From NCBI GenBank assembly GCA_016702335.1, contig JADJEF010000018.1, positions 950,123 to 1,014,122 of the forward strand: a stretch of 64,000 nt of DNA, in the 5' to 3' direction. The translations under genes were made by a program, and so were the position numbers. This document shows positions 37,824-46,419 of this stretch, piece by piece (positions within the stretch are counted from its first letter, which is position 1; the number at the start of each line of letters is the position of its first letter). This DNA is from Rhodocyclaceae bacterium (GTDB lineage: Bacteria > Pseudomonadota > Gammaproteobacteria > Burkholderiales > Rhodocyclaceae). The notes under the pieces are model-generated. The model did no database searches. It saw only the letters and a program-made list of their open reading frames with translations, and was not told the origin of the DNA.

Positions 37824-38442
37824 GCAGTGCCTCCGTCAATGAAACTTCCTCGGTCACCGTCACGCGCCCCGTGTCACTCAGGCCGACCTGACCACGCAGC
37901 ACGGCGTTTGCCACCGCCGGGTACAGCCGATGCTCTTCTTTCAGCACCCGTGCTGACAGTGTCGTGACATCATCGCACCCCAGCACCGGCACGGCGGCTT
38001 GGGCAATGATGGGGCCACCGTCAAGCGCCGGCGTCACGTAATGCACGGTACAGCCGTGAATGCGTACGCCGGCGTCCAGTGCCTGCGCGTGCGTATGTAC
38101 ACCGGGGAAAGCCGGCAGCAGCGAGGGATGGATATTGAGCAGACGCCCCAGATAGCGCTCGACAAAGGGTGTGGTGAGAATGCGCATGAAACCGGCGAGC
38201 AGAATGAGGTGCGGCGCGTACTCATCGACGATGCCGGCGAGCGCCTCATCAAAGGCCTCGCGGCTGGCGAAGCCACGATGATCAAGCACACGGGTGGCAA
38301 TGCCGCGCTTGGCCGCAATGGCGATACCCGCCGCATCGGGCTTGTTGCTGATCACCGCGGCACACTGGCCGGGCAAATTGGCATCGAGCAGCGCGTCCAT
38401 ATTGCTGCCGCGACCTGAGATGAGAATGACGTAAGATTTCAT
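37804..38442 (-). CDS. purN: Phosphoribosylglycinamide formyltransferase
   Basis: 212 residues from ATG 38442. It has SGRGSNMDALLDA (GAR binding), HLILLAGFMRILTTPFVERYLGRLLNIHPSLLPAFPGVHTHAQAL with the catalytic Asn-His pair (NIHPSLLP), and VHYVTPALDGGPIIAQAAVPV with the conserved Asp. It transfers a formyl group from N10-formyl-THF to GAR in purine synthesis. It overlaps the DUF3108 gene by 20 bp and lies downstream of a lipoprotein gene. Confidence 0.95.
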   Translation of the reverse strand: MKSYVILISGRGSNMDALLDANLPGQCAAVISNKPDAAGIAIAAKRGIATRVLDHRGFASREAFDEALAGIVDEYAPHLILLAGFMRILTTPFVERYLGRLLNIHPSLLPAFPGVHTHAQALDAGVRIHGCTVHYVTPALDGGPIIAQAAVPVLGCDDVTTLSARVLKEEHRLYPAVANAVLRGQVGLSDTGRVTVTEEVSLTEALHAPHFA

Positions 38443-38451
38443 TGGCAAGAG

Positions 38452-39213
38452 TCAGCGCAGGGCACCCACAGGAAGAAAAATGGCCGTGGCGATGTTCTGC
38501 ACGATGTGGGCAATGGTGCGCTGATGCCGCTCGGCCAGCATGATGGCAAGCAGATCGAGATGACCGATCAGTTTGCCGAATTCACGCTCGAAGCTCAGGT
38601 TGGCCGGCTGCCCGGCCGCCATCTCGTTGCTGAGCAACAGCAACTGACCACTGGCATCACGCGCATTGGCCAGCTTCCAGGCGGCGATTTCGACATTGCG
38701 AGCGCTGTTGTAGAGCTTTTGCGGCTCCAGAGTGTCGGTCAGGAAGAACTCGTCCTTATGCTCAAACGCTTCATTAAGCATGCCGCCCAGCCCGCTGATA
38801 AAGGCCGCGACACGATCGCCGGTGAAATCTTCACGCAAGCCCAGCACAATGGCGTCGGTGCCGCGCACGTTGGCCAGGTCCGGATGCTGAAAGCGGCTGC
38901 GCGGGTCGAACAGGCTGTCTAGCGCCGCTTCCATGCTCACTGCCGACGTTTTCCGCCATTCACGCGGGTTACGCTTGTAGAGCTTCTCCGCGAGCAGATG
39001 CAGGCTGGCCGAAGCCGTGCGCCGATGCACGTCGGAAAGGCGGTCGATATCGGCCTTGATGAACTGCTTCGGCTCGAAGTTCGCGGCCGCTTTTCCGGTC
39101 TGCTCCAGTTCGTACTGCACATTGCCGACGAGTGTGCCTCGCGGTGCGCAGGCGACTGCCATCAGTGCTCCCATCATGAGCGCCAGGTGGCGAAGCGAGC
39201 CCCCATCACGCAC
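38452..39213 (-). CDS. Putative lipoprotein, unknown function
   Basis: 253 residues. A short signal peptide ends in a lipobox-like MAVAC, suggesting lipid attachment at the Cys. The rest is mostly helical (EPKQFIKADIDRLSDVHRRTASASLHLLAEKLYKRNPREWRKT), with NEAFEHKDEFFLTDTLEPQKLYNSARNVEIAAWKL and a hydrophobic C-terminal stretch (AHIVQNIATAIFLPVGAL). No family recognised. It overlaps dedA by 8 bp and precedes purN by 10 bp. Confidence 0.7.
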   Translation of the reverse strand: MRDGGSLRHLALMMGALMAVACAPRGTLVGNVQYELEQTGKAAANFEPKQFIKADIDRLSDVHRRTASASLHLLAEKLYKRNPREWRKTSAVSMEAALDSLFDPRSRFQHPDLANVRGTDAIVLGLREDFTGDRVAAFISGLGGMLNEAFEHKDEFFLTDTLEPQKLYNSARNVEIAAWKLANARDASGQLLLLSNEMAAGQPANLSFEREFGKLIGHLDLLAIMLAERHQRTIAHIVQNIATAIFLPVGALR

Positions 39214-39871
39214 CGGCGCTCCGCTGACTCAGGCGCAGGCGCGTCCAGGCAATCACCGCCGGCAGGGCAGGGATAAAAATCAGAGCGAGCACAATGAGCA
39301 TCAGATTGTTGCGCACCCAGGGAATATTGCCGAACAGGTACCCCGCTCCGGTCATCGACACCACCCAGAGCACCGCCCCGGCCGTGTCGTAGGTCAGATA
39401 CCGGCGGTAATCCATCCGCGCGACACCCGCGACAAAGGGGGCAAAGGTTCGCACAAAGGGCATGAAGCGGGCGACCAGCATGGTCCAGCCGCCGTAGCGT
39501 TCGTAGAACTCATGCGTTTTATCGAACGCAGCGCGATTGAAGAAGCGCGAGCCTTCTCCCCAGACCAGGATGCGCTTCCCCGCCCAGCGCCCGATCCAGT
39601 AATTGAAGTTATCGCCCAGCACCGCCGCAGAAAACAGCACGATCATCAGCGTGGGCAGATTGAAGCCGACTTCGGCACCGGTCACTGTCAGCGCCCCGGC
39701 CATGAATAGCAGCGAATCGCCGGGCAAAAACGGGGTGACGACCAGCCCGGTTTCGCAGAATACGATAACAAACAAGATCAGGAACAGCAGCGTGCCGTAC
39801 TCGGCCAGCAAGGCCGCCAAATGCACATCGAGATGCAGCGCCACATCAATGAGGGTCGTGAGTATTTCCAT
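39206..39871 (-). CDS. DedA family membrane protein
   Basis: 221 residues from ATG 39871. It has the DedA/VTT signature: E-TGLVVTPFLPGDSLLFMAGAL, then FNYWIGRWAGKRI, and the F-x-R-[FY]-x-P block VARFMPFVRTFAPFVAGVARMDYRRYLTYD. Several hydrophobic helices, inner membrane. DedA proteins help move undecaprenyl phosphate or other lipids across the membrane and support envelope stress resistance. Divergent from mutL. Confidence 0.9.
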   Translation of the reverse strand: MEILTTLIDVALHLDVHLAALLAEYGTLLFLILFVIVFCETGLVVTPFLPGDSLLFMAGALTVTGAEVGFNLPTLMIVLFSAAVLGDNFNYWIGRWAGKRILVWGEGSRFFNRAAFDKTHEFYERYGGWTMLVARFMPFVRTFAPFVAGVARMDYRRYLTYDTAGAVLWVVSMTGAGYLFGNIPWVRNNLMLIVLALIFIPALPAVIAWTRLRLSQRSAGA

Positions 39872-39955
39872 ACGCGTCAGCGGCCGTGAGCGGCGCTTTT
39901 CCGAGGGGTTTGGGGATGGCGGCATTCTACCGGAAGCTATAATCCGCCCCCTCTC

Positions 39956-41719
39956 ATGGGCATCATCCACCCCCTTCCCGATCTCCTGATCAGCCAGATT
40001 GCCGCCGGCGAGGTGGTTGAACGGCCGGCCTCCGTGCTCAAAGAGGTACTGGAGAACAGCCTCGATGCCGGTGCCAGCCGCATTGATGTCACGCTCGAAG
40101 AGGGTGGCGTACGCCTGATCCGCGTCGCTGACGACGGCAAGGGCATGGCGGCCGACGATCTGCCACTGGCGCTCGCGCGCCATGCCACCAGCAAGATCGC
40201 CTCGCTCGATGATCTGGAAAAAGTGGGCAGCTATGGCTTTCGTGGCGAGGCGCTGGCCTCGATTGCGTCGGTCGCGCGCCTCGTCATTACCAGCCGCACC
40301 GCTGATTCCCCTCATGCCTGGCGCATTGCCAGCGCCACACCGGAACCGGCGGCGCTCGATCGCGGCACCGTCATCGAGGTGGCTGATTTGTATTGGAGCA
40401 CCCCGGCACGGCGCAAGTTTCTCAAGAGCGCCGCCACCGAGTATGCCCACTGCGACGAGGTGCTGCGGCGCATGGCGCTGGCGCGACCCGATGTACATTT
40501 CTCGCTGTCGCACAACGGCAGCATGAAACGCCGTCTTGCCAGCGCCGACTTCCCGACACGTGCCCGCGATCTGATCGGTGAAGACTTCTTTCCGCACGCC
40601 CGCGCTGTCGAGGCCAGCGCCGGCCCACTGCGCCTAAGGGGCCTGGCCGCCCTGCCCGCCTATTCGCGCTCCGGTCGTGACGAACAGTACTTTTTCGTCA
40701 ATGGCCGTTTCGTGCGCGACAAGCTGCTCATGCACGCCGCACGCGAAGCCTGGGCCGACATCCTGCACGGCGCTCGCCACCCGGCCTATGTGTTGTTTCT
40801 CGAACTCGATCCGTCCGGCGTTGATGTCAACGTACACCCGGCCAAGACCGAGGTGCGTTTTCGTGATGGGCGCGGCATCCATCAATTTGTGTTTCATGCG
40901 CTGAGCCGTGCCCTGGCGGCGCCGCTGCAGGTCGGTGACGTACCTGCAGCGGTAACGACTGAGTTGCCCGCCAGCCGCTACAGCGGCTGGCAACGCTCGA
41001 GCCAAGGCTCGCTGCAGGTGAGCGAGCCAGCCATGCGCCAGTACTTCGATTTTGTCGCCGGCAGCCAGCCCGCGAGCGCGCAAAGCGCAGATATGGCCAA
41101 AATCGCCGTCCCACCAGCGCCGACTTGCGGTACATCACCCACGCTGGGCTACGCCATTGCCCAACTGCACGGCGTCTATGTGCTCGCACAAAATACGCAA
41201 GGCTTGGTGCTGGTAGATATGCACGCCGCGCACGAACGCATCCTCTACGAAAAACTGAAGACTCACTGCGACGCTGGCCAGCCGAGCACACAGCAACTGC
41301 TGGTGCCCATCGTGCTCACCGCGACCGACAAAGAACTGGCCACGACCGCCGACCACGCCGGTGCCCTGGAGCAGCTGGGCATCGCCATCAGTGTGGCCGG
41401 GCCGCGTGAGTTGGCCGTGCGCTGCGTACCCAGCCTGCTCGCCGGCGGCAATGTGGCTGAGCTGATCCGCTCGCTGCTGGCAGAGCTATCGGAGCAACCG
41501 GCGTCCAATGTCATCGCCGCCCGGCGCAATGAATTGCTCGCCACGATGGCCTGCCACGGCGCGGTGCGCGCCAACCGCAGCCTCAGCCTGCCCGAGATGA
41601 ATGCCCTGTTACGCGACATGGAAGCGACCGAGCGCGCCGACCAGTGCAATCATGGTCGCCCAACCTGGATTGCACTCTCGATGAACGATCTCGATCGCTT
41701 GTTCATGCGCGGGCGATGA
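39956..41719 (+). CDS. mutL: DNA mismatch repair protein MutL
   Basis: 587 residues. The N-terminal GHKL ATPase is complete: IAAGEVVERPASVLKEVLENSLDAGA, RVADDGKGM, HATSKI, FRGEALASIASV. The C-terminal domain carries DMHAAHERILYE (about 421-432), matching the DQHA(X)2E(X)4E endonuclease motif with Met at the second position. Two copies of the dispersed repeat lie in this gene: one reads RRLASADF in the N-terminal region, the other PPAPTCGT in the inter-domain linker. The ATGA overlap couples it to miaA. Confidence 0.96.
   Translation: MGIIHPLPDLLISQIAAGEVVERPASVLKEVLENSLDAGASRIDVTLEEGGVRLIRVADDGKGMAADDLPLALARHATSKIASLDDLEKVGSYGFRGEALASIASVARLVITSRTADSPHAWRIASATPEPAALDRGTVIEVADLYWSTPARRKFLKSAATEYAHCDEVLRRMALARPDVHFSLSHNGSMKRRLASADFPTRARDLIGEDFFPHARAVEASAGPLRLRGLAALPAYSRSGRDEQYFFVNGRFVRDKLLMHAAREAWADILHGARHPAYVLFLELDPSGVDVNVHPAKTEVRFRDGRGIHQFVFHALSRALAAPLQVGDVPAAVTTELPASRYSGWQRSSQGSLQVSEPAMRQYFDFVAGSQPASAQSADMAKIAVPPAPTCGTSPTLGYAIAQLHGVYVLAQNTQGLVLVDMHAAHERILYEKLKTHCDAGQPSTQQLLVPIVLTATDKELATTADHAGALEQLGIAISVAGPRELAVRCVPSLLAGGNVAELIRSLLAELSEQPASNVIAARRNELLATMACHGAVRANRSLSLPEMNALLRDMEATERADQCNHGRPTWIALSMNDLDRLFMRGR
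40529..40555 (-). repeat. Dispersed 27-bp element, copy 8 (in mutL, N-terminal part)
   Basis: Exact core (complement AAGTCGGCGCTGG) and ACGGCG flank, read in frame as RRLASADFP. Confidence 0.75.
41104..41130 (-). repeat. Dispersed 27-bp element, copy 9 (in mutL linker)
   Basis: Exact core and flank, read in frame as AVPPAPTCG between the ATPase and C-terminal domains. Confidence 0.8.
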
Positions 41720-42681
41720 ACAAGGCTCACTTGGGTAAAAAATTACCGCCAGCCATCGTCATCGCCGGCCCCACCGCCAGCGGCAAATCGGCGCTGGCCC
41801 TGCAACTGGCCGAACACTTCCCCTGCGAAGTTATCAGCGTCGATTCGGCGCAGGTGTTTCGCGACATGGATATCGGTACCGCCAAGCCGTCGGCCGCCGA
41901 ACGTGCGGCCGTGCCACACCACCTGCTCGACCTGATCAGCCCGGAGGACGCCTACTCCGCCGCCCGCTTCCGCGCCGACGCCATCGCCGCCATGACCGAC
42001 ATCACAGCCCGCGGCAAGATTCCTCTGCTGGTAGGCGGCACCATGCTGTATCTCAAGGCCCTGCGCGAGGGACTCGCCGCGATGCCGAGCGCCAACCCGC
42101 TGCTGCGCACGCTACTGGAAACCGAAGCACACGAACGTGGCTGGCCGGCGCTGCACGCCGAGCTAGCCACGCTCGATGCACCCACCGCCGCACGCCTCGC
42201 GCCCAACGACTCGCAGCGCATTTCGCGGGCACTGGAAGTGGTTCGCGCCACCGGGCGGCCATTGAGCCAATGGATCGCCGAGCAACCCCGTGATGCCACC
42301 CTACCCTGCACGCTGGTCGGCATTGCGCTGCAACCGGCGGACCAAGCCGACCGCAAAGTGCTGCATGAACGCATCGCCCAGCGCTTTGACGCCATGCTTG
42401 CGGCGGGTCTGGTCGGCGAAGTTGAGCATCTGCGCACCTGCTACCACCTCCACGCCGACCTGCCGTCAGTGCGCTGTGTGGGCTACCGGCAGATTTGGGA
42501 GGTACTCGAAAAAACCAGCCCGCACGACACGCTGCGCGATAAAGTGATTTTTGCCACGCGCCAACTGGCCAAGCGTCAGATCACCTGGCTGCGCAGCATG
42601 AACTGGTTAACCCCGATCACCTTCACCGATGCCTTGGTGACCGAGAAGACGCTCTCGGTCGTCGAAAAAGCCCTCGACTGA
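41716..42681 (+). CDS. miaA: tRNA dimethylallyltransferase
   Basis: 321 residues from ATG 41716 (4-bp overlap with mutL). P-loop GPTASGKSALAL, VDSAQVFRDMDIGTAKP, HHLLDLISPEDAYSAARF, LVGGTMLYLKAL, NDSQRISRALEV and the C-terminal RQLAKRQITWLR are all MiaA blocks. It adds a dimethylallyl group to A37 of tRNAs reading UNN codons. Confidence 0.97.
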   Translation: MNKAHLGKKLPPAIVIAGPTASGKSALALQLAEHFPCEVISVDSAQVFRDMDIGTAKPSAAERAAVPHHLLDLISPEDAYSAARFRADAIAAMTDITARGKIPLLVGGTMLYLKALREGLAAMPSANPLLRTLLETEAHERGWPALHAELATLDAPTAARLAPNDSQRISRALEVVRATGRPLSQWIAEQPRDATLPCTLVGIALQPADQADRKVLHERIAQRFDAMLAAGLVGEVEHLRTCYHLHADLPSVRCVGYRQIWEVLEKTSPHDTLRDKVIFATRQLAKRQITWLRSMNWLTPITFTDALVTEKTLSVVEKALD

Positions 42682-42691
42682 TTCGGTGGTC

Positions 42692-43798
42692 TCAGGCCCG
42701 CAGATTGATGTCGCCCGCGCCAAACTCGACGCCCAGCGGCTCGATGATCACGCGCTTGGGGCCGGATTCAACCACACCCGCCACATAGGCGCGCACTCCC
42801 TGCGCCGCCGCCAATTCGACCACACGCGCCGCCTCGCCAGTGCTGACGTAGAGCGCGAAGCCGGCACCCATGTTGAGGCTGCTGTAAGCCTCGGCGTCCG
42901 GCAACTTGGCATGCTGACAGATGAATTGCAGCACCGGTGGCACCGGCGGCAGGGTATGGAAACGATAGGTCAGCGACGCTGGATGGCGCATCAGCTTGAG
43001 CCAGCCATGACCGGTAATATTGGCCGCGTAGTTCACGGCGATACTGGCCTTGGCGATGGCTTCCAGGGTGCTCACGTAAAGTACCGTCGGATCAAGCAGC
43101 GCCTCGCCGAACAGGCGCCCGTCACCCATCGGAGTGGCATAGCCTTGCGGCAGCAAGCCCGCCAGCTTGCGCGCCAGCGACACTCCGTTGGAATGGATAC
43201 CGCTGGACTCGAGCAGCACGATCGCATCGCCCGGGGCCAAGGCCTCGCCGAGCGTCAGCCGGCTCTTGGGCTTAACCCAGCCCACACAGGAAGCCGCCAG
43301 ATCAATGGCGCCCGCACTCACCACGCCGGCCAGGGCCGGGGTTTCGCCACCGCCCCAGGCCACGCCGGATTTGTCGCAGGCCGCTTGCCAGCCCCGTACC
43401 AGATCATTGGCGCGCTCGGCATCGGCAAACCAGTCTCCGCCGCCCGCGGCCCAATAGGCATGCACCGAGAGCGGCGTGGCACCCACCGTGATCAGGTCAT
43501 TGACCGCCATGGCGATGGTGTCTTGAGCAATGTTTTCGTAGTAGGTGCGTCCGGTAATCGCGCGCATCGCATCCGCTACCAATGCCTTGGTGCCCAGGCA
43601 CTCGGTAATTGAGGCGAGGTAAAAATCGCCGGCATCGACGACATACGCCGACTCACCGCGCGATGCCGCCACCTCGCCAATGCCATGAATCGAGAGATTC
43701 GCCGCGGTGGCCTTGGCCGCGACCTGAGCGGCCACCTTGATCGGATCGAGTGTGCTGTAGTCGACGCCGGAGGATTTATAGTCGATGCGCGTTTCCAT
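42692..43798 (-). CDS. PurM-like (AIR synthase family) protein
   Basis: 368 residues. It has the PurM superfamily layout: YKSSGVDYSTLDP near the N-terminus, VNDLITVGATPLSVHAYWA, GGETPALAGVVSAGAIDLAASCVGWV, LLESSGIHSNGVSLARKLA and an ending MGAGFALYVSTGEAARVVELA. Canonical PurM has GTDGVGTKLKLA; here the equivalent is SITECLGTKALVADAM, so this is a divergent member. It sits where purM is usually found next to the divergent AI-2E permease and hda, so it may be this organism's AIR synthase or an AIR-synthase-related paralogue. Confidence 0.75.
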   Translation of the reverse strand: METRIDYKSSGVDYSTLDPIKVAAQVAAKATAANLSIHGIGEVAASRGESAYVVDAGDFYLASITECLGTKALVADAMRAITGRTYYENIAQDTIAMAVNDLITVGATPLSVHAYWAAGGGDWFADAERANDLVRGWQAACDKSGVAWGGGETPALAGVVSAGAIDLAASCVGWVKPKSRLTLGEALAPGDAIVLLESSGIHSNGVSLARKLAGLLPQGYATPMGDGRLFGEALLDPTVLYVSTLEAIAKASIAVNYAANITGHGWLKLMRHPASLTYRFHTLPPVPPVLQFICQHAKLPDAEAYSSLNMGAGFALYVSTGEAARVVELAAAQGVRAYVAGVVESGPKRVIIEPLGVEFGAGDINLRA

Positions 43799-43951
43799 GG
43801 CCGTGTAGTCTTTAAAGGAGATGAAGGCTGGGTGTCGGGCGGGCCCATTGAGTTTGCAAGAGGGGCCGGCTAAAGTGCAGCGTGTCGGCTTGGCCTAGTG
43901 ATACCTTGAAACGTCAGGCGCGACACCACTTTTGCGCGCATTCTAACTGAG

Positions 43952-45031
43952 ATGATCGCCCCTACTTCCGACCGCCTTCCTCCGCTGCGCCCACTTCTGC
44001 CCTGGCTAGGGGTCGCCGCCGCAATCACGGTACTGCTGTATGTGCTCGCACCTACGCTGACACCGTTCCTGATCGGCATCATCCTCGCCTATGTGGGCAA
44101 TCCACTGGTCGACAAACTTTGCCGCTGGCGCGTACCGAGAGCACTGGCCGCCGTCTTGGTGCTGACCATTTTCTGGCTGCTGATCGCTGCCCTGGTACTG
44201 ATGCTGGTGCCGCTGATCCGCGAAGAAGCCACCCGCATCGCCGACCGCCTGCCCCAGGCCATCACGCAATTCAACACCTTCATCGCCCCCTGGGCCGAAC
44301 GCTTTCTGGGCATGCCGCTGAAGGTCGATGCCGACTTTCTCCAGAGCCTGATCACCGAGCATCGCGACATCGTGCAGTCCGTCGTTCAGCAAGTGTTCAC
44401 CTCGCTGCGCCTCGGTGGATTGGCGGTTGCGGGCGTCGTCATCAATGCCATGCTGGCGCCGGTGGTGTCGTTCTATCTGATGGTCGATTGGCACCATCTG
44501 GTGCGTCGCATTGATACCCTCATTCCACGCACGCATCATGAAAAAGTGCTCACCATTACGGGGGATGTGGATGACGTGCTCTCAGCGTATCTGCGCGGGC
44601 AACTATTGGTGATGGCCATCCTGGCGGCTTACTACACTATCGCCCTGGCTATTGCCGGCATTCCTTCGGCGCTTGCGCTGGGCGTGTTGACCGGAACCCT
44701 GATCTTTATTCCCTACATCGGTTTTGCCACCTCGTTTGCCCTGGCCATGGTCGTGGCCTTGCTACAGTTCGGCGGCTGGCCACCCATCTTCTGGGTATTA
44801 GGCATTTACACCGTCGGTCAGGTGCTGGAGAGCTTCATCCTGACGCCCTATCTGGTGGGGGAGAAAGTCGGGCTACCACCCCTTGCGGTAATTTTCGCGC
44901 TGATGGCCTTCGGGCAAGTTTTTGGCTTTTTCGGGGTGCTGCTTGCCCTGCCGGCTTCGGCCGCCATGCTCATCGGCCTGCGTGAATTGCATCGCGGCTA
45001 CCTGGATAGCCGCCTTTACCGCGGGTCGTAA
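43952..45031 (+). CDS. AI-2E family transporter / PerM-like permease
   Basis: 359 residues, about eight TMs. Blocks typical of the family: LLYVLAPTLTPFLIGIILAYVGNPLVDKLCRW, LVPLIREEATRIADRLPQ, AGVVINAMLAPVVSFYLMVDWHHLVRRID, LSAYLRGQLLVMAILAAYYTIALAIAGIPSALALGVLTGTLIFIPYIG and the C-terminal PLAVIFALMAFGQVFGFFGVLLALPASAAM. Substrates of these proteins are poorly known. It starts a plus-strand run with hda and the HAD gene. Confidence 0.9.
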   Translation: MIAPTSDRLPPLRPLLPWLGVAAAITVLLYVLAPTLTPFLIGIILAYVGNPLVDKLCRWRVPRALAAVLVLTIFWLLIAALVLMLVPLIREEATRIADRLPQAITQFNTFIAPWAERFLGMPLKVDADFLQSLITEHRDIVQSVVQQVFTSLRLGGLAVAGVVINAMLAPVVSFYLMVDWHHLVRRIDTLIPRTHHEKVLTITGDVDDVLSAYLRGQLLVMAILAAYYTIALAIAGIPSALALGVLTGTLIFIPYIGFATSFALAMVVALLQFGGWPPIFWVLGIYTVGQVLESFILTPYLVGEKVGLPPLAVIFALMAFGQVFGFFGVLLALPASAAMLIGLRELHRGYLDSRLYRGS

Positions 45032-45047
45032 GCCCCCGCCGTTTTCT

Positions 45048-45731
45048 ATGTCGCAACTGCTGCTTGACCTGAAGCCGGACGTGCCGCCGACTTTCGCCAA
45101 TTTTGTCACCGGTCGCAATGGCGAGGCATGTCGGGCCCTGCAGGCGCTGTCAGTCAGTGACGGCTTCCAGTCCATCTATCTGTGGGGGCCGACTGGCTCT
45201 GGCAAAACACATCTGCTCAATGCCTGCGTTTCGCTGCAATGCAACCGCCGTGCCATTCACCAGTTATCTGCCGGCAAGCTTGCGCCCCCTGAAAGCATTG
45301 CGCCGCGCAGCATGGTTCTCATTGATCAAGTTGAATCGTTGGGCGAAGCCGATCAGACCACACTGTTTCGTTTGTTCAACACCGCTCGGCATAGCGCGCT
45401 GGCCATCGTCGTCACCGCCAACGTGCCTCCGTTGAATCTCAGTCTGCGCGAGGATCTGCGCACCCGACTTGGGCAGGTGCTCGTGTTTCATCTGCAGTCG
45501 CTAAGCGATGACGAAAAACGTACCGCCCTGCTCCAGCATAGTCAGCAGCGTGGGATGCGCCTCGACGAAAGTGTGCTCAACTACCTCATGCATCATGGCC
45601 GACGCGACCTGCCTGCACTGATGAACGTCCTCGACCAACTCGACCAGGTATCGCTGGAACAAAAGCGCCACCCCACCCTGCCGCTCCTGCGCGAATTGCT
45701 GCAATCCCCTTTGAATCTGACTCCGCCATGA
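45048..45731 (+). CDS. hda: DnaA regulatory inactivator Hda
   Basis: 227 residues from ATG 45048. The N-terminus MSQLLLDL fits the beta-clamp-binding QL-[SL]-LPL-like motif of Hda. The DnaA-like ATPase follows: YLWGPTGSGKTHLLNA (Walker A), MVLIDQVESLGEADQTTLFRLFN, RTRLGQVLVFHLQSLSD and DLPALMNVLDQLD. Hda with the clamp stimulates ATP hydrolysis by DnaA to prevent re-initiation. Walker B Glu is replaced by Gln (IDQVE), a feature of Hda. Confidence 0.93.
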   Translation: MSQLLLDLKPDVPPTFANFVTGRNGEACRALQALSVSDGFQSIYLWGPTGSGKTHLLNACVSLQCNRRAIHQLSAGKLAPPESIAPRSMVLIDQVESLGEADQTTLFRLFNTARHSALAIVVTANVPPLNLSLREDLRTRLGQVLVFHLQSLSDDEKRTALLQHSQQRGMRLDESVLNYLMHHGRRDLPALMNVLDQLDQVSLEQKRHPTLPLLRELLQSPLNLTPP

Positions 45732-46396
45732 ACCTCGCCCTCTTTGACCTCGACAACACCCTGCTCGCTGGTGACTCCGACTTTGAGTGGGCTCAATTCC
45801 TGATCAGCAAGGGCGTCGTTGATCCGGAGGTGCATGAAGCCCGCAATCTCGAGTTTTACGAGCACTACAAAGCGGGTACGCTGGATATTTTTGCCTTCCT
45901 CGCGTTTCAGTTGGCCCCCCTGACTCGCCACGCGCGCCCGCAACTCGACGCCTGGCATAGGGAATTCATGGCAGAGCGCATCCGCCCGATGATCGGCCCC
46001 GCCGCACGCGAGCTGGTACGCAGGCACCGCGACGCCGGCGATCTCATGGCCATCGTCACCGCCACCAACAGTTTTGTCACCGGCCCGATAGCCACTGAGT
46101 TTGGCATCCCACACCTGATCGCAACGATACCCGCCCACAACGGCGGCCATTTCCTGGGCACGCCGCGCGGCCTGCCGTCGTTTCGCGAAGGCAAGATCCA
46201 GCGCGTTGATGACTGGCTGGAAACACTGGGGCTCTGGTGGGGCAGCTTCGGCAGCAGCCATTTCTACAGCGATTCGCTCAATGACCTGCCGCTGCTGGAA
46301 AAGGTAAGCCACCCAGTGGCCGTCGACCCTGACGACACCCTGCGCGCCACCGCGCAGCAACGTGGTTGGCCCGTGACGAGCCTGCGTAACCTCTAA
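45728..46396 (+). CDS. HAD superfamily IB hydrolase
   Basis: 222 residues. Motif I FDLDNTLLAGDSD, motif II IVTATNSF, Lys in FREGKIQRV and motif III FYSDSLNDLPLLE define a HAD-IB phosphatase of the SerB-like type. It overlaps hda by 4 bp in a hda-HAD arrangement common in betaproteobacteria. The substrate is probably a small phosphomonoester. Confidence 0.92.
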   Translation: MNLALFDLDNTLLAGDSDFEWAQFLISKGVVDPEVHEARNLEFYEHYKAGTLDIFAFLAFQLAPLTRHARPQLDAWHREFMAERIRPMIGPAARELVRRHRDAGDLMAIVTATNSFVTGPIATEFGIPHLIATIPAHNGGHFLGTPRGLPSFREGKIQRVDDWLETLGLWWGSFGSSHFYSDSLNDLPLLEKVSHPVAVDPDDTLRATAQQRGWPVTSLRNL

Positions 46397-46419
46397 CCTT
46401 GCTTCCCAAACGAAACCGC

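Noticed and set aside
41770..41800. Sequence AAATCGGCGCTGG in miaA resembling the dispersed repeat core
   Set aside because: It encodes the conserved P-loop GKSALA, lacks the ACGGCG flank, and is explained by protein conservation.
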